Notes: generated from the sequence alone by a model not told the origin. 5,556 nt of DNA from Omnitrophica WOR_2 bacterium RIFCSPHIGHO2_02_FULL_52_10 (GCA_001805655.1 MHGR01000075.1:3224-8779), one strand, 5' to 3'; shown: positions 1-5,556, counted from the stretch's first letter. Numbers and translations: made by a program.

Positions 1-633
1 CACGGAACCGATCTCTTCAGCCTGCGGCAGGCTTTTATCCTGATTTTCTGTTACGGATTGCTCGACAGGCAGATCCTGAGTAATCATTTCCAACACTTCT
101 TCCTTAGGAAGCCGAGAAGCCAGGGCCTCCTGATACGCCAACGTATCGGCGGACTTAAAGGTAATGTATTCACCGGTAACCCACCCGTAACTCCCCGGAA
201 CCGGACGGATACGGTACCATTCCTCCAGCTCCTCCTCCAAAATTACGGTCTCTCCTTTATTAAGCTGGCCCAAGGCCGTAAAATGTATGCCCGCGCCCGC
301 GCGGATATTGACTTTGTCCGCCGTTATGCCGCCGGTTTTCTGGCCCAAATACTGCACGTATTGCTTATGGATATAGCTGCTGGCTTTGTCCGGCAGATGG
401 ATCTTATACCAGCTGAATTGCTTGTCCACGACAATGACATCGTCGCCTTTTTCCAGCTGGCACACGCGCTCGAAATTGGCGCTTTGCCCGGCACGGACAT
501 TGACCCCTTCCCCGGAGATCTGTCCGACGTAGGGAAAATCGGCCTGTTGCGCAACGGCGGAGCCGCAAGCCATCACACACAAACCGATGCTGAAAACCGA
601 TAACCAAATTTTGAAGACGGTGTAGGGAGTCAT
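1..633 (-). CDS. Exported protein with two SH3b domains (3' end outside window)
   Basis: The ATG at 633 opens a frame of 211 codons that is still open at base 1, so the C-terminus is missing. An in-frame TGA lies upstream with no other start between, which fixes the start, although no clear Shine-Dalgarno is visible. Residues 5-22 are hydrophobic (VFKIWLSVFSIGLCVMA), followed by C23 and AVA-QQ near 26-30. This is a signal peptide, with either signal peptidase I cleavage after AVA or a weak lipobox VMAC. Two bacterial SH3-type repeats follow, about residues 36-95 and 102-159. Each starts with a VN(V/I)RAG motif and carries a WY pair (W75-Y76, W139-Y140). A Glu-rich, low-complexity tail starts near 165. 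SH3b domains usually bind peptidoglycan or cell-wall peptides, so a periplasmic or wall-associated role is inferred. No enzymatic domain is seen in the visible part; one could lie beyond the edge. Confidence 0.85.
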   Translation of the reverse strand, partial: MTPYTVFKIWLSVFSIGLCVMACGSAVAQQADFPYVGQISGEGVNVRAGQSANFERVCQLEKGDDVIVVDKQFSWYKIHLPDKASSYIHKQYVQYLGQKTGGITADKVNIRAGAGIHFTALGQLNKGETVILEEELEEWYRIRPVPGSYGWVTGEYITFKSADTLAYQEALASRLPKEEVLEMITQDLPVEQSVTENQDKSLPQAEEIGSV

Positions 634-685
634 TTTAGGAAAGATTGAATTCCGAGGGGTTCATTCACCGGACGGCTGCAAAGAG
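634..685 (-). other. 52-base intergenic gap, the longest in the window
   Basis: This gap lies between the small basic protein stop and the SH3b protein start. I see no stable hairpin with a U-run, no good -10/-35 pair and no Shine-Dalgarno, so read-through from upstream is the simplest view. Confidence 0.5.
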
Positions 686-982
686 CTATGCTTTTTTCTT
701 GGCTTCCGTTTTTTTTGGTTCTGCTTTCTTGGGTTCCGCTTTTGCTTCACCTTTGGCTTCAGGGGCAGCGGCGGCGGCTCCACCCTCTGCCGGCTCAGCT
801 TCCTTTTTCTCTTTCTTGGCCGTCTTGATTTTCAGAATTTTTGTTTTAGGTAATCCGGTGACGTTTTGGTCTTCTTTCCAAAGGTCCTTTTTCATCAAGT
901 CCTTGATGCGCTCAATGCGGGTTAGCACGGACCTTTGCTGGACGCCGGCCGAGTCTATCTTTAACGAAGGGTGCAGTGACAT
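686..982 (-). CDS. Small basic protein with Ala/Lys-rich tail (PVC small basic protein-like)
   Basis: This is a 98-residue protein. Residues 1-54 form a compact basic core starting MSLHPSLKIDSAG, with an Arg/Lys helix (VLTRIERIKDLMKKDLW) and the element VTGLPKTK at 41-48. From memory this matches the short, roughly 50-60 residue small basic protein family of Verrucomicrobia, Chlamydiae and Planctomycetes, whose function is not established to my knowledge. Residues 55-98 are a low-complexity tail of Lys, Ala, Glu and Pro with repeated AEPKKAEPKKTEAKKK units, like the disordered tails of histone H1-like or ribosome-associated proteins. The tail makes it longer than the usual family member. No signal peptide, membrane segment or cysteine is present. 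The start is well supported by GAGGAG eight bases upstream. Its ATG follows the SPOR gene stop after one base, so translation is probably coupled. Nucleic acid or ribosome binding is an inference from charge only. Confidence 0.8.
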   Translation of the reverse strand: MSLHPSLKIDSAGVQQRSVLTRIERIKDLMKKDLWKEDQNVTGLPKTKILKIKTAKKEKKEAEPAEGGAAAAAPEAKGEAKAEPKKAEPKKTEAKKKA

Positions 983-983
983 G

Positions 984-1607
984 TCATAATCTCCTCACCA
1001 GACAATCATTGTATTTCTTCTTTAATTTATTGGAGTACCGCGCCGCTTCCGCCTTCTGCGCGAACTTCCCGACGCAAACAATCGAATAGCTTCCGGACTG
1101 ACGCACAAACGCCACGTCATATCCTTTGCCCTTTAAAACATCCGCTTCTTTTAAAGCATCCGCCTCCTGTTTAAACGAGGCGACTTGGATCGTGAAAAGC
1201 AGCTCTTGCTCTTCTATTTTCTCTACCGGGGCTTGGACCGGGGTTTCCCCCTCATTCGTGAGCTCCCTGGGGACATCCACAGGATAAACCACCTGCTCCT
1301 GGTGTTTGGACTGCGAAGTCTTTTCAGGCGCAAGCTCTGTCTCCGCCGGCCCCGCGTTTGCGGCCACAGCGGCCTTGGGGAGAGCCTTTGACCGGACAGC
1401 CAGTTTTTTCCCCCGCTCCACGCCGCAGGAAAAGAAAAACACAAGGGCCATGACGAAAACAATAAATAGCACAATAATGTTTTCCAGCGAAAGTGTCAAG
1501 TCTTTTGTTACCCCGGCCGGCTTTCCAGCGGGCGGGTTATGCCCCGAGGCCCCGGGGAATAACTCGAATTGGGACTGCTTCCTGAAAATAATATTCATAT
1601 TAAACAT
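984..1607 (-). CDS. Single-pass membrane protein with C-terminal SPOR domain
   Basis: The protein has 207 residues. Residues 1-40 are a short cytoplasmic segment including QFELFPG at 13-19. Residues 43-61 are one strongly hydrophobic membrane segment (IIVLFIVFVMALVFFFS). Residues 62-135 form a polar linker rich in Ala, Glu, Pro and Gln, probably periplasmic. Residues 136-206 are a SPOR domain: the first strand is LFTIQVASF, then a Lys/Ala-rich helix, then YSIVCVGKF at 174-182, a second helix and the final strand DCLVRRL. SPOR domains bind glycan strands lacking stem peptides at division sites and in remodelled wall, so a role in division or envelope maintenance is likely (family knowledge). 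The layout is that of FtsN- or DedD-type proteins, but nothing shows it is either one. The ATG at 1607 lies four bases after the upstream stop; a GGAG stands 15 bases before it, which is far. A second in-frame ATG at 1598 is a real alternative because of a possible promoter just upstream. Confidence 0.88.
   Translation of the reverse strand: MFNMNIIFRKQSQFELFPGASGHNPPAGKPAGVTKDLTLSLENIIVLFIVFVMALVFFFSCGVERGKKLAVRSKALPKAAVAANAGPAETELAPEKTSQSKHQEQVVYPVDVPRELTNEGETPVQAPVEKIEEQELLFTIQVASFKQEADALKEADVLKGKGYDVAFVRQSGSYSIVCVGKFAQKAEAARYSNKLKKKYNDCLVRRL
991..996 (-). promoter_or_regulatory. Strong Shine-Dalgarno of the small basic protein gene
   Basis: The minus strand reads GAGGAG followed by eight bases and the ATG at 982. 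The site lies inside the last codons of the SPOR gene. It is the clearest ribosome binding site in the window and suggests that the small basic protein is translated more strongly than its neighbours. Confidence 0.75.
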
Positions 1608-1635
1608 TATACTAGTCCACTTCTCCAGTACTCAA
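1598..1635 (-). promoter_or_regulatory. Candidate sigma70-type promoter giving a leaderless SPOR transcript
   Basis: On the minus strand TTGAGT (1635-1630) is followed by 18 bases and a perfect TATAAT (1611-1606). Seven bases further on is the in-frame ATG at 1598. Initiation at the usual distance from the -10 would fall on or next to the A of this ATG, giving a leaderless message that starts at Met4 of the SPOR protein. The -10 box overlaps the first ATG at 1607. The box match is seen directly; activity is inferred. A chance match is possible because TATAATG arises easily around an ATG. Confidence 0.35.
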
Positions 1636-2691
1636 GTATTTTCTGAATTTTTTCTGATTGGAAAGATTCACGAAAGCATTGACCACTTTCGGGTCAAATT
1701 GCGTGCCGCTGTTGAATTTAAGCTCATCAATCGCTTCGGTAATGGTAAGGCGTTTTTTATACGGCCGTTCGATCGTCATGGCCTCAAAGGCATTGACCAC
1801 CGCCATGATGCGGGCGCCGATGGGAATCTGATCCCGCTTGAGTCCGGACGGGTAGCCCGTACCGTCAAAATTCTCGTGGTGATAGAGGATGATCGGCAGC
1901 ACCGGACGGAGAAATTCCACCGGTTGAATCAGCGCCGCGCTCCTGGCCGGCTGATTGCGGATCACCTTGAATTCCTCCGGCGTGAGCTGGCTGGTCTTGG
2001 CCAGAATATCATAGGGAACGTCAATGGCCCCGGCCCCCCGCAAAACGCTGGCATAATAGAGATTATCGACCGTCTCCTTGTCCACGTCCAGTTTCTCGGC
2101 CAAGTCCTCGATAATCTTGAAAAAGACCGGCGTGTGCGCGGTCGCGGAAGAATGGCCGTGCTTTTCAAGCAGCTTTCCGATGAATTCGATGCTTCCTAAA
2201 ATGACCTTTTGCTGCGCTTCATGAAGCTGAAGATTCTTAATGGCCGTCACGGACTGCTCCGCCACAACCGCAAGGATTTCCTTGTCGGAATTCGTGAAGG
2301 CGCGCTCCCGGCTGCCGCGGCGGATGAACACGGCGCCGAAATTGTCGTCCGCCACCAGCGGCAGGCCGACCAGGTGCTTTTCAAAGATCACGTACCCTCC
2401 GATGACCCTTTTGACGTCATCGGTCACCCGGGCGGCAATCTCCTTCTTGTTATCAATGAGGATGTTAATCTTGTTGTCGAAAATGGCGATTAACTCGACT
2501 TTTTTCGATTTCGGATCGATGATGTAGATCATCGAGGATTCGGCGCTGATGAACTGGCACAAAAGGCGGGTGAGGCGCAGGGCCAACTCTTTGACATTGT
2601 ACGTAGAGTTGATCAGGCGGTAGACCATGTGCACCGCCGAAAGGACCATCTTATACTTTTTCGTAGGGATTGAAGAGCTTCTTGTGTTCAT
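1612..2691 (-). CDS. GAF domain plus degenerate HD-GYP domain protein
   Basis: The protein has 359 residues, is soluble and has two parts. Residues about 18-156 fit a GAF sensory domain, from VKELALRLTRLLCQF through LVGLPLVADDNFGAVFIRR to AVVAEQSVTAIKNLQL. Residues about 165-350 fit an HD-GYP domain: H186, the helix ending at 203, VPYDIL and LTPEEF at 225-241, HHENFDGTGYPSGL at 271-284, and ERPYKKRL at 308-315. HD-GYP enzymes hydrolyse cyclic di-GMP with a metal centre. Here the HDxGK signature reads RGAGA (R218, G219, A222), the HP histidine is Q247, and the late aspartate is N300; HHE and GYP remain. Catalysis is therefore unlikely, and ligand binding or a protein-interaction role is more plausible (inference). 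The ATG at 2691 overlaps the dGTPase by 41 bases. A later ATG at 2649 gives 345 residues, keeps the GAF domain and follows the dGTPase stop after one base. Neither has a good ribosome site, so the start is open. Confidence 0.88.
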   Translation of the reverse strand: MNTRSSSIPTKKYKMVLSAVHMVYRLINSTYNVKELALRLTRLLCQFISAESSMIYIIDPKSKKVELIAIFDNKINILIDNKKEIAARVTDDVKRVIGGYVIFEKHLVGLPLVADDNFGAVFIRRGSRERAFTNSDKEILAVVAEQSVTAIKNLQLHEAQQKVILGSIEFIGKLLEKHGHSSATAHTPVFFKIIEDLAEKLDVDKETVDNLYYASVLRGAGAIDVPYDILAKTSQLTPEEFKVIRNQPARSAALIQPVEFLRPVLPIILYHHENFDGTGYPSGLKRDQIPIGARIMAVVNAFEAMTIERPYKKRLTITEAIDELKFNSGTQFDPKVVNAFVNLSNQKKFRKYLSTGEVD

Positions 2692-3835
2692 CGATGGCTG
2701 ACCTGTCCGTCATGGACGCGATATAATCGCAAATGATCTGGTATTTTTCGTTCCTCGTATGCCGCGCGTCCCGGTTAAAGATTCTCTCCGGCAGCTGCTC
2801 CGGGGTTTCCATATACACCTTGAACAGGTCATTGATAATCCTCTTGGCCTTGTCCGTCATGCGCAGGACCCTGGAGTGGCGGTAGAATTTTTCATTGAGC
2901 AAACTTTGTAAATCGTCGCGCTCCTTTTTGACATCGGGGCTGAAGCCGACAATGACATCCTTGGGGTGCGTGCAATGGAAATCCTTCACTTCCTTCGAGG
3001 AGCGGAATTTCATTTCCTCCAGCCGCTTGTTGGAAAAAGCCAGCAAATCCCTCATCTGCATGTCGATGAGCGCCTTGACAATCTGGTATTTGAACATCTC
3101 CCTGTCATTGGCTTCCAGCAGCGGGTCCACCCTCTGGCAGGCCTTCTGCCAGAGGCTGCTCTCCTTGAGGTCGTTGGGCGAGATGCACTCCGAAGTCAAG
3201 CCGTCATCAATATCGTGCGAGAGGTAGGCCAAAGAGTCAGCGATATCAACGACCTTGGCCTCCAGAACCGGCCCTTCATCGACCAGCTTATTATATTGGC
3301 TGTCACCGGGCTTGTCATAAACGGTCGAATGCTTGAGGATCCCCACCAGGACCTCTTTGGTAAGATTGAGGCCGTCAAAGCCGGGGTAACGCTTCTCGAG
3401 CTTCGTGACAATCTCGAAACTGCGCTGGTTGTGATTGAACTTTAACCCCGCCTCGCTGATGATGCGGTCCAGAGCCTCTTCGCCGGCATGGCCGAAAGGC
3501 GGATGCCCGAGATCGTGGGCCAGGGCTATGGCCTCAATGAGATCCTCGTTTAACTGCAAACTGCGCCCGATCGTCCGGGCGATCTGGGCCACCTCAATGG
3601 TATGCGTCAGCCGGGTCCGGTAATAATCCCCCTCGAAAATGACAAAGACCTGCGTTTTATATTCCAGCTTGCGGAAGGCCTCGCAGTGGACGATCCGGTC
3701 GCGGTCGCGCTGATAACACGTCCGCACGGCATGCTGGTCCTCTTTGTGTTCCCGGCCCCCGGAATCCCTGCTTTTCATGGCGTAGGCCGCCAGAATCTTG
3801 TCTTCGAGGGCTTCGATATCCGTCCGTGTTCGCAT
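2651..3835 (-). CDS. dgt: dGTPase-type deoxynucleoside triphosphate triphosphohydrolase (HD superfamily)
   Basis: The protein has 394 residues, the usual length for the short bacterial dGTPase-like group. This family cleaves dNTPs to the deoxynucleoside and tripolyphosphate in the cytoplasm, limiting or balancing dNTP pools. The N-terminal YQRDRDRIVHCEAFRKLEYK region (41-60) and TQVF (61-64) are typical. Metal ligands can be placed at H78 (RLTHT), H107-D108 (AHDLGHPPFGH) and D200 (DIADSLAY). H116 and E119 sit at the same spacing from the HD pair as the catalytic His and Glu of the E. coli enzyme. All are present, so activity is likely. Substrate preference cannot be read from sequence, and many members act on several dNTPs. 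The ATG at 3835 starts 12 bases after the HIT gene stop and has no obvious Shine-Dalgarno. The N-terminus aligns with the family without gaps, which supports this start. It sits with other nucleotide-cleaving enzymes, suggesting nucleotide-pool clean-up. Confidence 0.93.
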   Translation of the reverse strand: MRTRTDIEALEDKILAAYAMKSRDSGGREHKEDQHAVRTCYQRDRDRIVHCEAFRKLEYKTQVFVIFEGDYYRTRLTHTIEVAQIARTIGRSLQLNEDLIEAIALAHDLGHPPFGHAGEEALDRIISEAGLKFNHNQRSFEIVTKLEKRYPGFDGLNLTKEVLVGILKHSTVYDKPGDSQYNKLVDEGPVLEAKVVDIADSLAYLSHDIDDGLTSECISPNDLKESSLWQKACQRVDPLLEANDREMFKYQIVKALIDMQMRDLLAFSNKRLEEMKFRSSKEVKDFHCTHPKDVIVGFSPDVKKERDDLQSLLNEKFYRHSRVLRMTDKAKRIINDLFKVYMETPEQLPERIFNRDARHTRNEKYQIICDYIASMTDRSAIDEHKKLFNPYEKV

Positions 3836-3847
3836 AGGCGGTAAGCG

Positions 3848-4348
3848 TTATTTATTTTTCTTCCTGTATTCTGTCGTCATCAAGTCGTGCAACGCCCTCA
3901 GGGATTGGGAAATGACCTTCGTATGGCCGGTAACCGGCATGAAGTTGACATCCCCGTTCCAGCGCGGGACCAAATGAATGTGCACGTGCTCGGGAAAACC
4001 CGCGCCGGCGGCCTTCCCCAAATTGATGCCGACATTATACCCGTGAGGTTTCATGATCTTGTCCAGCAGCTTTTTAATGGACTCCAGCAAATCCATCAGC
4101 TCCTCCCGCTCTTCCCGTTTCAGGCCGCTGAAATCGAACACGTGGCGGTTGGGCACGATGAGCATGTGCCCGTTATTGTACGGATATAGATTCAGCACGG
4201 CGTAGGAATGTTTCTTGCGCGTAATGATAAAATTTTTTTTGTCCTTCTTTTCGCTGAGGATTTTGCAAAAAACGCACCCCTTCCCCTTCGGCCCTTTTAA
4301 GATTTTTGTAATGTATTTCACCCGCCAGGGCGCCCACAATTTATCCAT
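3848..4348 (-). CDS. HIT family protein, Ap4A phosphorylase/hydrolase-like
   Basis: Starting at the ATG at 4348, the protein has 166 residues. It opens MDKLWAPWRVKYI, the LWAPWR opening typical of this bacterial HIT group. A CxxC pair at C25/C28 (CVFC) and histidines at H61 and H69 are candidate zinc ligands. YAVLNLYPYNNGHMLIVPNRH lies at about 49-69. GYNVGINLGKAAGAGFPEHVHIHLVPRW at 103-130 holds the histidine triad H121, H123 and H125. The arrangement resembles the mycobacterial Ap4A phosphorylase Rv2613c as I recall it, so cleavage of diadenosine polyphosphates or related nucleotides is the likely reaction; other HIT substrates such as adenylylated compounds remain possible. A longer frame from 4390 exists, but the extra 14 residues are the phosphodiesterase gene read in another frame. 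The start at 4348 has AAGGTGG nine bases upstream and overlaps the preceding stop by eight bases, so translation is likely coupled. Confidence 0.92.
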   Translation of the reverse strand: MDKLWAPWRVKYITKILKGPKGKGCVFCKILSEKKDKKNFIITRKKHSYAVLNLYPYNNGHMLIVPNRHVFDFSGLKREEREELMDLLESIKKLLDKIMKPHGYNVGINLGKAAGAGFPEHVHIHLVPRWNGDVNFMPVTGHTKVISQSLRALHDLMTTEYRKKNK

Positions 4349-4832
4349 GACCGTTATCCACCTTAATGATTTTCCCCGCAACCTTTCCACTGTTTATGTC
4401 CAGGATCCCGTAGGAACAATACGGGGCGCGGACGACATCCGTCGGGCTTCCGGGATTGAAATACAAAACATTGTCCACGGTCTCGTTGAGGGGTTGATGG
4501 GAATGGCCGAAAATCACGATATCTGGCTCCTCGTCCTTGAACACCTTTTTGACATACTCAAGGACCTGTGGCGGCGATCCGTGGCCGTGGCACAACCCCA
4601 CCTTCAGGCCGCCCACCTCAAATACATCCCGCTCGGGAAGGACCTGGCGCAGCTCCAGGCCATCCATGTTCCCGAAGACGGCGCGTACGGTCTGAATTTT
4701 TCTGAAAATCTTCAGGTCGTCCATCGCGCAAAAATCGCCGGCGTGGATGATCAGGTCCACTTTCTTGAAGTCATCCAGCAGCTGTTTGGGGATGGTGTGG
4801 GAATGGGTATCGGAAACGACGCCTATTTTCAT
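4341..4832 (-). CDS. YfcE/MJ0936-type metallophosphodiesterase
   Basis: The protein has 163 residues, the normal size of this single-domain calcineurin-like family. All metal-binding motifs are in order: SDTH with D8 and H10, GD with D33 (IIHAGDFCAMDDL), GNMD with N55, the CHGHG histidines H82 and H84, and GHSHQP with H110 and H112. NPGSPTD at 126-132 is the usual closing motif. Members hydrolyse phosphodiesters, including model substrates and in some cases 2',3'-cyclic nucleotides, with two divalent metals in the cytoplasm. The natural substrate of most is unknown and cannot be assigned here. The gene starts inside an ATGA overlap with the upstream ATPase gene and ends eight bases inside the HIT gene, so it is translationally coupled on both sides. 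No Shine-Dalgarno is evident before 4832, consistent with coupling. Confidence 0.93.
   Translation of the reverse strand: MKIGVVSDTHSHTIPKQLLDDFKKVDLIIHAGDFCAMDDLKIFRKIQTVRAVFGNMDGLELRQVLPERDVFEVGGLKVGLCHGHGSPPQVLEYVKKVFKDEEPDIVIFGHSHQPLNETVDNVLYFNPGSPTDVVRAPYCSYGILDINSGKVAGKIIKVDNGHG
4358..4364 (-). promoter_or_regulatory. Ribosome binding site deciding the HIT gene start
   Basis: The minus strand reads AAGGTGG, nine bases before the ATG at 4348. This favours that ATG over the in-frame ATG at 4390. The site lies inside the last codons of the phosphodiesterase gene. Confidence 0.6.
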
Positions 4833-5556
4833 CGCACAATGTACGGTTTGTCAAAGAGGGTCAGTAGGGTGTTCAATTCCTGCTCGTTCCATATCCAGAA
4901 ACGCTCCTGCAGGGCCTTCAGCCGCGTGTTCTCATCGAGATCCTGCAGCGATATGATCAAATAGCGCACCGGCTTGGATTCGCCCTGTTTCGTCTCGTGT
5001 AAAATGGTATTAACGTCATTTTCACCGACAAATTCCGTTTTGGAGACGATATACCACACCGCATCCGCCGCGCAGGCCTTAATCGCGTCTATGCCGCGGC
5101 CCTGCTCGCCGTGGAACCGGCACGGGATAACTTCATGGAACACGGGTAACCGGTATTTGCGCCCGTTGAGGTTGAGCAAAGCATTGTCGAAGCAATAGAA
5201 CAGATCGATGATCCGCGATGAGAAGTCCTGGCGGGTGGTGACATTGAAATCTTCCATGCCGGCCATGAATTCCTCGTTGAACTGCCGGCGCCGCTTGTCC
5301 GGGGCCAGCTCGACATCCTTCAAGCGCTTTTGGAAAACATATTTTACCCAATATTTAAAAAGCTTGTCCCTGAAATAATGATAATTGCCGTTTTTAACGA
5401 CAACGCCCTGCTCGATGAGCCGCGCCAATTTCAGGCTGACCTGGCTTTTCGTGATTCCCAGCGCAGGCACAATCTCATCCACCTTGAACTTCCAGTTGGA
5501 TAGAGATATCAATATCATGGATACGAGGTCGTTGCCTTTACCGCTGCACAGCTCAT
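4829..5556 (-). CDS. C-terminal part of a probable P-loop ATPase with winged helix (5' end outside window)
   Basis: The frame is open to the right edge and 241 residues are visible; the first in-frame ATG at 5518 is unlikely to be the start because coding sequence continues upstream of it as ELCSGKGNDLVS. Numbering from that ATG, residues 1-60 form a winged helix: VDEIVPALGITKSQVSLKLARLIEQGVV, then NYHYFRDKLFKYWVKYVF. This is the module that follows the ATPase core in archaeal-type and DUF234-containing AAA/STAND ATPases, where the sequence YxFxDxLfxxW is typical. The remaining 160 residues hold an alpha/beta domain with GRGIDAI (140-146) and WYIVSK (155-160), placed like the Asp and Lys of a PD-(D/E)XK nuclease fold, but the middle acidic residue is absent (VSK). 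It ends with LQERFWIWNEQELNTLLTLF. The Walker motifs would lie outside the window, so the ATPase call is an inference from the wHTH and tail. It overlaps the next gene by four bases. Confidence 0.6.
   Translation of the reverse strand, partial: ELCSGKGNDLVSMILISLSNWKFKVDEIVPALGITKSQVSLKLARLIEQGVVVKNGNYHYFRDKLFKYWVKYVFQKRLKDVELAPDKRRRQFNEEFMAGMEDFNVTTRQDFSSRIIDLFYCFDNALLNLNGRKYRLPVFHEVIPCRFHGEQGRGIDAIKACAADAVWYIVSKTEFVGENDVNTILHETKQGESKPVRYLIISLQDLDENTRLKALQERFWIWNEQELNTLLTLFDKPYIVR

Noticed and set aside
58..603. 181-residue plus-strand frame at the left end, and two shorter minus-strand frames there
   Set aside because: The true gene is the minus-strand frame from 633, open through base 1, with a signal peptide and two SH3b repeats. 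It is easy to miss because it has no stop inside the window.
634..685. Possible terminator or promoter in the 52-base gap
   Set aside because: The best pairing is only about three base pairs (GGT/ACC) with no U-run, and no acceptable -10/-35 pair is present.
689..735. Short imperfect direct repeats on the plus strand (TTCTTGG/GGTTC units)
   Set aside because: They are the DNA of the AEPKK-like peptide repeats in the protein tail, not a separate repeat element.
645..989. 114-residue plus-strand frame that looks like a secreted Ala/Ser/Phe-rich membrane protein
   Set aside because: The apparent hydrophobic repeats are the reverse reading of the Lys/Ala/Glu tail of the small basic protein; the minus-strand frame has the strong ribosome site and family-like core.
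1306..2199. 297-residue plus-strand frame opposite the SPOR and HD-GYP genes
   Set aside because: The minus strand carries recognisable SPOR, GAF and HD-GYP domains across it. The plus-strand translation shows no domain and has the composition of an antisense shadow.
3836..3900. Possible promoter before the dGTPase gene (TTGATG and an AT-rich stretch)
   Set aside because: The AT-rich candidate -10 lies more than 20 bases from the TTGATG, well outside normal spacing, and encodes the Lys-rich end of the HIT protein.
4215..4964. 249-residue plus-strand frame opposite the HIT, phosphodiesterase and ATPase genes
   Set aside because: It spans three well-supported minus-strand genes and their junctions and shows no recognisable motif.

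Overview
The window is one continuous minus-strand gene run of eight genes, read from right to left, with no RNA gene, mobile element or CRISPR array. The junctions are very tight: a 4-base ATGA overlap (4829-4832), an 8-base overlap (4341-4348), a 12-base gap, an overlap or 1-base gap, a 4-base gap, a 1-base gap, and finally a 52-base gap. This looks like one operon. Both end genes are cut by the window edges.

Organism: probably a member of the PVC group, with Omnitrophota (former OP3) as the best guess. The main pointer is the small Lys-rich protein at 686-982, whose core resembles the small basic protein family I know from Verrucomicrobia, Chlamydiae and Planctomycetes. The other pointer is the combination of SPOR, GAF/HD-GYP-like, HIT and dGTPase genes. 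This is inference from protein resemblance, not a database result. Base composition is moderate and even across the window, with no sign of a transferred segment.

Layout in transcription order: (1) 5556-4829, C-terminal part of a probable P-loop ATPase, with a winged helix and a degenerate nuclease-like tail. (2) 4832-4341, YfcE/MJ0936-type metallophosphodiesterase. (3) 4348-3848, HIT protein of the Ap4A phosphorylase-like type. (4) 3835-2651, dGTPase-type HD phosphohydrolase with an intact active site. (5) 2691-1612, GAF plus HD-GYP protein that has lost its central HD residues. (6) 1607-984, single-pass membrane protein with a C-terminal SPOR domain. (7) 982-686, small basic protein with an Ala/Lys/Glu/Pro tail. 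(8) 633-1, exported protein with two SH3b domains.

The first half of the run is about nucleotides: three phosphoester or nucleotide-cleaving enzymes followed by a probable non-catalytic HD-GYP sensor. The second half concerns the cell envelope: a SPOR peptidoglycan-binding protein and an SH3b wall-targeting protein, with the small basic protein between them. A TTGAGT-N18-TATAAT sequence just before the SPOR gene could start a separate transcript for the envelope half. The most interesting items are the degenerate HD-GYP domain, this possible leaderless promoter, the tailed small basic protein, and the ATPase tail.
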